Source of the DNA: CAXYVX01 sp049297855
GTDB lineage: Bacteria; Patescibacteriota; Saccharimonadia; Saccharimonadales; Saccharimonadaceae
Reading direction: 5' to 3'
Length of the DNA: 7,400 nt
NCBI GenBank assembly: GCA_049297855.1
Contig: JBAQVB010000057.1
Span: 1 to 7,400, forward strand
The position numbers and the translations under genes are program-made. Positions 1 to 5,131 of this stretch are shown here, piece after piece. The stretch's first letter is position 1. Each line of letters opens with the position of its first letter. The notes under the pieces were generated by a model, which was given only the letters and a program-made list of their open reading frames with translations, was not told the origin of the DNA and did no database searches.

Positions 1-1
1 G

Positions 2-511
2 TTACGTCACAGTTCAGGTTTCACCATTATCGAAGTGGCGTTAGTTTTGGCAATTGCCGGTTTAATATTTTTAGTCGTTTTTATTGCCTGGCCAGCGTTA
101 CAGAATAGCCAGAGGGACGCAGCAAAACGACAGGCAGTCGGTCGAGCGGCCGCCGCAATGCAAACTTATGAAGTGGATAATGGCGGCGTGATCACGCCAG
201 TGACTAATCCAACCAGTGGCGCGGATTATGTAAATGCTAGCAACTTAGCGGCAACGTATATCGGAAAATTACCAGCTGGATTATCCGTGGTTACACATAG
301 CTATGTTGGAGCAGCATCACTTGGAGATTCTGACCTTGAAACTGTCTTTGGCGCAATTTGCGGCCCCGACGCAACCAGCACCGCTGCCATGCAGGGCGGG
401 CTATTCACTGGCAACACAAATAGCAAAACCGGCAAAACGGCGAACCATGTGACCGACGCCGCTGTCGCTGTAAAATTATCGAGCGGTAGTTATTATTGTC
501 AGGATATATAA
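2..511 (+). CDS. Type IV pilin-like protein, 5' end outside window
   Basis: Reading from base 2, the frame opens LRHSSG and continues FTIIEVALVLAIAGLIFLVV. This is a class III signal (prepilin) sequence: a basic leader, the G/F cleavage site for a PilD-type prepilin peptidase, glutamate at mature position 5, then a hydrophobic helix of about 20 residues that serves as membrane anchor and pilus core. After it come a charged helical stretch (NSQRDAAKRQ) and a Gly/Ser/Thr/Ala-rich globular part of about 110 residues. That part has two cysteines, in AICGPD and in YYCQDI at the very C-terminus, which could form the disulfide of a D-region. The GTG at 35 lies inside the hydrophobic helix and cannot be the start; the true start is upstream of base 1. 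No assembly genes are visible, so major and minor pilin or pseudopilin cannot be told apart. The gene converges with the NUDIX gene, with 5 bases between stops. The pilin fold is near certain; the exact role is unknown. Confidence 0.88.
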   Translation, partial: LRHSSGFTIIEVALVLAIAGLIFLVVFIAWPALQNSQRDAAKRQAVGRAAAAMQTYEVDNGGVITPVTNPTSGADYVNASNLAATYIGKLPAGLSVVTHSYVGAASLGDSDLETVFGAICGPDATSTAAMQGGLFTGNTNSKTGKTANHVTDAAVAVKLSSGSYYCQDI

Positions 512-516
512 AAATT

Positions 517-1251
517 TTATTCAATTAAACCACGCGACCGCAGGCGTGATTTCGCGAGTAACATCAATTTCGCAATATCCTCATAGGCAATCAGATCGAC
601 CGCTTCGTCAAAACGAAACCAGCGAATGCCGGTCATCCAATCCTCTTTTTGGATCTGGTCGGTGTCGCCCAGCGCGCGAAACAGATAAATTTGAGTCGAC
701 ATCAGCACCAGCGCGTTCTCGCGACGATAGCGAAAATTAATTTTACCAAGCCAGGCGATCGGCTCGAGCTCGTGCAAACCGGCCTCCTCGCCGATTTCGC
801 GAATAGCCGTTTCCTGCGCCGTTTCACCCTCCTCGATGTGACCTTTGGGAATCGTCCAACGGTGAAATTTATCCTCAATCATCACAATTTCTAAATCACC
901 ATGCTTAGTTATTCGAAAGATCACACCGCCGGCCGTCGCTTCGCGCATAATTTCGTCGATTTCCGGCCGCTGCCCAGGAGCCATGTGGCGCTGATCGCCG
1001 TGCGCGTTACGCGCTAGCTCGTTCGCTTGCCCAAAACGTTCGTGAATCTCAGCCGTGCGAATATCAGCGTCGGATTGACGCGAATTATTGTCCGCGGATG
1101 ATTTTGCTGATAGGCGATTTTCGCGCAATTTGCGCTCTTCATGATTGCGACGCGTGCGTTTTTCCGGCGCCTTCTCCGAAAAAACGGCCGCACGCGGTTC
1201 GTGGTCGCTTTGGCGACGGATTTGTTTGCGCAGATTACTGTTTTTGCTCAT
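517..1251 (-). CDS. NUDIX hydrolase with long basic N-terminal extension
   Basis: This 244-residue protein has a complete Nudix box at residues 137-159 (GHIEEGE, seven residues, REIGEEAGL), matching Gx5Ex7REUxEExGU. E152, E155 and E156 are the expected Mg2+ ligands. The catalytic domain runs from about residue 103 (REATAGGVIF) to the end. WTIPKGH before the box resembles MutT/Ap4A-hydrolase-type enzymes that cleave nucleoside diphosphates linked to another moiety; the substrate (Ap4A, oxidised dNTP, capped RNA) cannot be assigned. Residues 1-100 are unusual: rich in Arg, Lys, Glu, Gln and Asn, probably disordered or helical, and absent from simple MutT enzymes. The start at 1251 is preceded by GAGGAGAAGC, a good ribosome binding site. 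The internal Met90 (base 984) has none, so the extension appears to be translated. The start lies inside the nusB end (17-base overlap), which suggests translational coupling as last gene of the rpmF-nusB operon. Stop is TAA. Confidence 0.9.
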   Translation of the reverse strand: MSKNSNLRKQIRRQSDHEPRAAVFSEKAPEKRTRRNHEERKLRENRLSAKSSADNNSRQSDADIRTAEIHERFGQANELARNAHGDQRHMAPGQRPEIDEIMREATAGGVIFRITKHGDLEIVMIEDKFHRWTIPKGHIEEGETAQETAIREIGEEAGLHELEPIAWLGKINFRYRRENALVLMSTQIYLFRALGDTDQIQKEDWMTGIRWFRFDEAVDLIAYEDIAKLMLLAKSRLRSRGLIE

Positions 1252-1681
1252 GCTTCTCCTCGTTCATCTGGCGGTACAATGTGCCCAGTACGCCGTTAAT
1301 GAACCGCGAGGAGTTATCTGATCCGAAACTTTTTGCCAGCTCGACCGATTCGTTGATGACAACTTTCGGCGGCGTGGTTTTAGACCCTAGTTCAAAGGCC
1401 GACATGCGCAAAATTTCACGATCCATCATAGCAATCTGCGAAATCGGCCACTGTGGCGCGATCGGCGTCAGCAATTCGTCCAATTGTTTGACGTTTTGAT
1501 TCACGCCTTTCGCCAGGTTGATGATAAAAGCCTTATCGTCGATTTTTTTATCGTAACGGGCGAGACTGCGCGCCAAAATCGCATCCAGATCCGCCGTCTT
1601 ATCACCGGCCGCCACTCGAAAATCATACTCATAGAGCGACTGTAAAACTATTACTCGTCCGAGATGCCGATTACTTGCCAT
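1235..1681 (-). CDS. nusB: Transcription antitermination factor NusB
   Basis: This 148-residue all-helical protein has normal length for NusB. It opens MASNRHLGRVIVLQSLYEYDF, the family's first helix (usually R-x-x-A-hydrophobic-Q-x-L-Y). It carries the central PISQIAMMDREILRMSAFEL segment and the C-terminal signature SSRFINGVLGTLYRQM. NusB pairs with NusE (ribosomal protein S10), binds boxA RNA and supports antitermination and processing of rRNA transcripts. The P-x-x-VINESVELAKSFG segment is also typical. The start at 1681 has AAAGGAG about 11 bases upstream, in the loop of a small hairpin. It lies 48 bases downstream of the bL32 stop and overlaps the NUDIX start by 17 bases, so all three are probably one transcript from the promoter at 1907-1935. 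The last residues (EEKHEQKQ) are hydrophilic. Stop is TAA. Confidence 0.95.
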   Translation of the reverse strand: MASNRHLGRVIVLQSLYEYDFRVAAGDKTADLDAILARSLARYDKKIDDKAFIINLAKGVNQNVKQLDELLTPIAPQWPISQIAMMDREILRMSAFELGSKTTPPKVVINESVELAKSFGSDNSSRFINGVLGTLYRQMNEEKHEQKQ

Positions 1682-1687
1682 AATGTT

Positions 1688-1701
1688 CTAAACTCCTTTA
1701 G
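1688..1701 (-). promoter_or_regulatory. nusB ribosome binding site in a small hairpin loop
   Basis: On the minus strand the sequence reads CTAAA-GGAG-TTTAG: a 5-bp inverted repeat with the Shine-Dalgarno core GGAG as its four-base loop, placed just before the nusB ATG at 1681. It supports the nusB start. The stem is A/T-rich (one G-C pair), so folding is weak, and displaying the SD in the loop need not block it. It may be a chance palindrome. Confidence 0.5.
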
Positions 1702-1729
1702 TTCTTAATGCCCACCACTGAAAAAATCA

Positions 1730-1879
1730 CTAGTTGCTGATTTTTTTACCAGACTCTTTTTTCGTCGTAAATGCTTTTACCGGTGATTTAGCGTTGACTT
1801 TACGCGCCAAATCAAGCACTAAATGCGAGCGTCGCAACCCCGTTTTACGTGGGCTAGTTTGTTTCTTTGGTTTACCCAT
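1730..1879 (-). CDS. rpmF: Large-subunit ribosomal protein bL32 (short form)
   Basis: This 49-residue basic protein starts MGKPKKQTSPRKTGLRRSHL. The N-terminal M-x-x-PKK-x-TS pattern and the RRSH motif (residues 16-19) are diagnostic of bL32, a 50S protein near the peptidyl-transferase exit region. The C-terminal half (VNAKSPVKAFTTKKESGKK) has no cysteines, so this is a zinc-free form. It is shorter than the usual 56-65 residues. The ATG at 1879 is preceded by AAGGAAAGG at 1886-1894 with 6-base spacing, and a strong promoter lies at 1907-1935. It is the first gene of the probable rpmF-nusB-NUDIX operon; a bL32 gene beside a translation or RNA factor fits the usual pattern. A run of seven A near the end (1741-1747) means a base-count error would change the last residues. 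Stop is TAG. Confidence 0.9.
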   Translation of the reverse strand: MGKPKKQTSPRKTGLRRSHLVLDLARKVNAKSPVKAFTTKKESGKKISN

Positions 1880-1885
1880 TTTAAT

Positions 1886-1894
1886 CCTTTCCTT
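1886..1894 (-). promoter_or_regulatory. Ribosome binding site of rpmF
   Basis: The minus strand reads AAGGAAAGG followed by ATTAAA and the ATG at 1879. This gives a strong purine-rich Shine-Dalgarno with 6-base spacing, and it fixes the start of this very short gene. Confidence 0.8.
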
Positions 1895-1906
1895 AAATTT
1901 GATCCG

Positions 1907-1935
1907 ATTATAGCGGATTTTGCACTAATTTGCAA
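1907..1935 (-). promoter_or_regulatory. Sigma-70-type promoter for the rpmF-nusB-NUDIX operon
   Basis: On the minus strand TTGCAA (1935-1930) is followed after exactly 17 bases by a perfect TATAAT (1912-1907). Transcription should start near 1900, giving a leader of about 20 bases that contains the rpmF ribosome binding site. It is divergent from the promoter at 1950-1978; the two -35 boxes are 14 bases apart. Confidence 0.75.
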
Positions 1936-1949
1936 CCGCCAACTTTAAC

Positions 1950-1978
1950 TTGACTTTTTATAGTATACGTGATACAAT
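1950..1978 (+). promoter_or_regulatory. Sigma-70-type extended -10 promoter for the SH3-like gene
   Basis: TTGACT (1950-1955) is followed after exactly 17 bases by TACAAT (1973-1978), with TG at 1970-1971 forming an extended -10 (TGATACAAT). Transcription should start near 1985. This makes the in-frame TTG at 1950 and the ATG at 1977 unlikely start codons, since they sit inside the promoter, and leaves a near-leaderless mRNA for the ATG at 1989. Confidence 0.75.
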
Positions 1979-1988
1979 GTGCGACGTT

Positions 1989-2543
1989 ATGGAAGAAATG
2001 CCTGGAGAGAATCAAGTAAAGAATGAAACGCGACCTAATTATTGGCTTCGCAGGGGAGTTGCAGCGACACTGGCGGCAACGGCTTTTATGGGCGCCGGTT
2101 TTGGCTTAAATAAATTTGCCGACCGCAACAACGAGGCCTTCGCCGCGGCTGATGAGGCGGCCACGTTTGCTCAACCCGTGCCGAAGAATGTAACCGGTCT
2201 AAATATAGACAGTACTAAGTTTCGTAGCGAGCTCTATCCCCAGGGGCAAGATCCCGTCAATATCAGAACTTCGCCAGGTGCAATCGGCGGTTGCCCAGCA
2301 GTGAATATCCCTCCTATAACCAGTAGCAATTGTGCCGGAACTTTTCCTGATAAAGGGGCACAAATTATGACTGATAAAATATCAATTGTTCATAGAGGCG
2401 GTGAAAAGCTTAGTAACGGCAGTAATGGCACCTGGTATGGTGTACCTGTCGACACGATACCATCTGGAGATTTTAATTTTTCGGGCAAGAAACCTAGGGC
2501 CGTCTGGATTTCGGGAGAATACGCCCATCTCATTGAAAAATAG
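1989..2543 (+). CDS. Secreted or membrane-anchored SH3-like protein, function unknown
   Basis: From the ATG at 1989 this is a 184-residue protein. It has a short polar N-terminus, basic residues (WLRRG), a hydrophobic segment at about residues 23-40 (VAATLAATAFMGAGFGL), then an Ala-rich stretch with AFAAAD at 50-55 that could be a signal peptidase I site. It is therefore exported or anchored by its N-terminus. The rest resembles a bacterial SH3 domain: VNIRTSPG at 90-97 matches the usual VNVRSGPG opening, followed by WYGVPVD and the closing AVWISGEYAHLIEK. Such domains often bind cell-wall peptide or mediate surface contacts. An insert between the first strands carries two cysteines (about 102 and 115, GGCP and SNCAG) that may form a disulfide loop. 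The frame is open back to a TTG at 1950, but that lies in the promoter. ATG 1998 is another possible start; no good ribosome binding site precedes either. Stop TAG lies 2 bases from the convergent leuS stop. Confidence 0.72.
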   Translation: MEEMPGENQVKNETRPNYWLRRGVAATLAATAFMGAGFGLNKFADRNNEAFAAADEAATFAQPVPKNVTGLNIDSTKFRSELYPQGQDPVNIRTSPGAIGGCPAVNIPPITSSNCAGTFPDKGAQIMTDKISIVHRGGEKLSNGSNGTWYGVPVDTIPSGDFNFSGKKPRAVWISGEYAHLIEK

Positions 2544-2545
2544 GC

Positions 2546-5041
2546 TTATTTCACCACGAGATTGAGGATTTTTTCCGGCACGTAAATCACTTTTACTAGA
2601 GTTTTATTGACTAAGAATTTCTGGACATTGTCGTCGGCCCGCGCCATTTCTTCGACCTTCGCCTGCGCTTCATCCGGCGCTACGTCAATGGTAGCACGCA
2701 GTTTTCCGTTAACCTGCACCGCAATTTTAATCGTCGTATCGACCAAATATTTTTCGTCGTAATCTGGCATTCGCATCAAGTGAATTTCGCCCGATTGATG
2801 CAAAATTTCAACCCAAATTTCCGAAGCAATGTGCGGACAAAACGGAGCTAACAGTTGAACGTATTTAGCAAAATCATTGATCGTTATGGTTGCATCTTTG
2901 GTCAAGCCATTCAACGCCTCCATGAGAGCTGCCACCGCCGTGTTAAAGTTCATATTGGCGGGTGCATTTAAATCTTGTCGCACTTTTTTAATCGTACTAT
3001 GAAGAATTTTCAGCGAGTTTTGCGATGTTTGATCAGACTGTTTTTCGGCCACGATTTCCGCAAAATTCCACACCCGCGTCAAAAACTTATAGCAGCCAAC
3101 CACACCATCGGGCGACCATGGCGTTGTTTGATCATACGGCGCGATAAACGCCATCGCCAGACGCGTCGCGTCGGCACCGTAGCCGGCTTTGATAATTTCG
3201 GTCGGATCGATCACATTACCGAGCGACTTGCTCATTTTGCGACCGTCCTGCGCCAACACGATTCCTTGACCGCGCCGAGCTTGGTACGGTTCCGGCGTCG
3301 GCACCAAACCTTGATCGTACAAAAATTCATGATGAAATCGCGAATATAACAGATGTAACGTAGTATGTTCCATGCCACCGAGATACAAATCCACCGTTCT
3401 CCAATATTTTAATTTGTCAGGATCGGCAAAGTTCGTGTTGTTATGTGCGTCATAATAACGCAAATAATACCAGTTGCTGCCGGCCCAATTCGGCATCGTG
3501 TCAGTTTCGCGCTCGGCCGGGCCACCACACTTTGGACACGTCGTTTCTACCCAATCGCGAATCTTCGCCAGGGGCGAGCGGCCATCAGGAGTTGGCTCTA
3601 AATCATCCGTCGGTGGCAATAGCACGGGCAAATCTTTCTCAGGTACCGGCACGAGACCACATTTTTCACAATGAACGATCGGGATCGGTTCCCCCCAATA
3701 ACGCTGACGGCTGTAAACCCAATCGCGCAATTTGTAGCTCACCTTCGGACGAATTGCCGGCAGGTTTTTCGCAAGCAGCGCTTGCTTAGCCGCCGCAAAA
3801 TCCAAACCATTCAATTCATCCGAATTGATCAACACACCCGTTTTGGCAACAAACGGCAATTTAATTTTGGCATTTGGATCTTTGGACGCGACAACTTGTT
3901 TAATCGGCAAATTAAATTTTTTAGCGAAATCAAAATCGCGCTCGTCATGCGCCGGCACCGCCATAATTGCGCCCGTGCCGTAGCCAGCCAAGACATAATC
4001 CGCCACAAAAATCGGTAAATCCTCGCCAGTTAGCGGATTTTTGGCGGTCAGACCGTCAATACGCACGCCAGTTTTAATATGGTTCTCTTGACGCTCAATG
4101 TCGGTTTTAGCTTCAGAGGTTTTAGCGTAATCGGCGATATTATCGTAATTGTCGGCCAATTTATCGTTAATAATTTTTTCAACAAATTCACTTTCTGGCG
4201 CTACCACCAAAAACGTTGCCCCGTAAATCGTGTCCGGTCGCGTCGTAAAAACGCTAATTTTTTTACCCAAAGCATCAGCCTTGTCACCGGACAAAATAAA
4301 ATCAACTTCCGCACCAACGCTTTTACCAATCCAGTTGATCTGTTGCTGCGAAATGCGCTTCGGATAGTCCAAATTTTTGAGGCCATCAATCAAACGATCA
4401 GCATATTTCGTAATTTTGAGCATCCACTGCGTCAGTTCCTTTTTCTCCACGATTGTGCCACAACGCTCGTGCCGACCATTAACAACTTCTTCGTTCGCGA
4501 TGACTGATTTTTCAAACGGGCACCAATTAACCCAAGTTTTTTCACGGAACGCTAGACCGGCCTTATAAAACTGCAAAAACATCCACTGCGTCCAGCGGTA
4601 ATATTCTGGATCACTGGTCGCAAAACTACGATTCCAATCGATCGAATAGCCCATCGTGTCGAGCTGTCGACGAAAATTAGCCATGCTTTGCTCCGTTGCC
4701 GACTGTGGCGAAATATGGTTTTTAATAGCGTAGTTTTCGGTTGGCATGCCAAATGCGTCATACGCCATTGGGAACAGCACATTGTAGCCCTCTGCACGTT
4801 TGGAACGCGCGATGATATCACCTAACGTATATTCACGTACGTGCCCCATATGCAATCCAGCCGCGGATGGATACGGAAACTCGTTTAACATGACGAACTT
4901 TTTGGCGTATTTATCCGAATTCTGAGCATAAGTTGCGTAATCTGGCGCTCCCGAAAAGTCCGACGCCACGTAAACCTGGTCGTGCGCCCATTTCTGTTGC
5001 CATTTTGGTTCGATTTCCGCCGGAATATATCGCCTAGCCAT
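2546..5041 (-). CDS. leuS: Leucyl-tRNA synthetase
   Basis: This 831-residue class Ia synthetase has the usual length for bacterial LeuRS and charges tRNA-Leu with leucine in the cytoplasm. Visible landmarks, in order: NEFPYPSAAGLHMGHVREYT with the HIGH motif as HMGH (64-67); NWCPFEKSVIANEEV and HERCG (172-195); the CP1 editing domain with FTTRPDTIYG (265-274) and AVPAHDERDFDFA (361-373), so post-transfer editing looks intact; DWVYSRQRYWGEPIPI (440-455); a zinc-binding pair CEKC (458-461) and CPKC (502-505); KMSKS (602-606); an anticodon-binding helical domain; and a C-terminal domain with VQVNGKLRA (775-783). The ATG at 5041 is preceded by AAGGAG at 5051-5056 with 9-base spacing. It has its own extended -10 promoter at 5101-5109 and a leader of about 50 bases with a hairpin. 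Stop is TAA. Nothing indicates truncation or frameshift. Confidence 0.98.
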   Translation of the reverse strand: MARRYIPAEIEPKWQQKWAHDQVYVASDFSGAPDYATYAQNSDKYAKKFVMLNEFPYPSAAGLHMGHVREYTLGDIIARSKRAEGYNVLFPMAYDAFGMPTENYAIKNHISPQSATEQSMANFRRQLDTMGYSIDWNRSFATSDPEYYRWTQWMFLQFYKAGLAFREKTWVNWCPFEKSVIANEEVVNGRHERCGTIVEKKELTQWMLKITKYADRLIDGLKNLDYPKRISQQQINWIGKSVGAEVDFILSGDKADALGKKISVFTTRPDTIYGATFLVVAPESEFVEKIINDKLADNYDNIADYAKTSEAKTDIERQENHIKTGVRIDGLTAKNPLTGEDLPIFVADYVLAGYGTGAIMAVPAHDERDFDFAKKFNLPIKQVVASKDPNAKIKLPFVAKTGVLINSDELNGLDFAAAKQALLAKNLPAIRPKVSYKLRDWVYSRQRYWGEPIPIVHCEKCGLVPVPEKDLPVLLPPTDDLEPTPDGRSPLAKIRDWVETTCPKCGGPAERETDTMPNWAGSNWYYLRYYDAHNNTNFADPDKLKYWRTVDLYLGGMEHTTLHLLYSRFHHEFLYDQGLVPTPEPYQARRGQGIVLAQDGRKMSKSLGNVIDPTEIIKAGYGADATRLAMAFIAPYDQTTPWSPDGVVGCYKFLTRVWNFAEIVAEKQSDQTSQNSLKILHSTIKKVRQDLNAPANMNFNTAVAALMEALNGLTKDATITINDFAKYVQLLAPFCPHIASEIWVEILHQSGEIHLMRMPDYDEKYLVDTTIKIAVQVNGKLRATIDVAPDEAQAKVEEMARADDNVQKFLVNKTLVKVIYVPEKILNLVVK

Positions 5042-5065
5042 TACTGAAAACTCCTTTCATTTTTG

Positions 5066-5083
5066 CGGACACGAACATGCCCG
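5066..5083 (-). other. Hairpin in the leuS 5' leader
   Basis: The minus strand reads CGGGCA-TGTTCG-TGTCCG. The arms pair over 6 bp (five Watson-Crick, one G-U) with a six-base loop. It lies between the predicted leuS transcription start (about 5094) and the ribosome binding site (5051-5056). It is followed by CAAAAATG rather than a T-run, so it is not an intrinsic terminator. It could stabilise the mRNA 5' end or be bound by a regulator. There is no T-box consensus in this short leader. Confidence 0.45.
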
Positions 5084-5100
5084 ACAAATTATCTATCTCA

Positions 5101-5109
5101 ATTATAGCA
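5101..5109 (-). promoter_or_regulatory. Extended -10 promoter for leuS
   Basis: The minus strand reads TGC-TATAAT, a perfect -10 box (5106-5101) with the extended TGn element (5109-5107). No good -35 hexamer lies at 16-18 bases (GGTTAA/GTTAAT are poor), as is common for extended -10 promoters. The predicted start is near 5094, 26 bases downstream of the Mur ligase stop on this strand, so leuS can be transcribed independently of it. Confidence 0.65.
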
Positions 5110-5131
5110 AAAATCGCGCAAAAATTAACCA

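Noticed and set aside
35..37. GTG as the start codon of the pilin gene
   Set aside because: It encodes a valine within the conserved FTIIEV hydrophobic helix. The frame stays open upstream to base 2 and contains the prepilin cleavage site.
508..520. ATAAAA-A-TTTTAT palindrome between pilin and NUDIX genes as a terminator
   Set aside because: The one-base loop cannot form a hairpin and there is no G/C stem; it is most likely A/T-rich chance sequence.
2975..4568. Several open plus-strand frames of 60-140 codons antisense to leuS
   Set aside because: They lie opposite a fully conserved leuS, show no family motifs, ribosome binding sites or domain structure, and are rich in Arg, His and Ser as expected for shadow frames.
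5034..5079. A 14-codon upstream frame in the leuS leader (MFVSAKMKGVFSNG) overlapping the leuS start
   Set aside because: No ribosome binding site precedes it and it has no leucine codons, so it does not look like an attenuator leader peptide.
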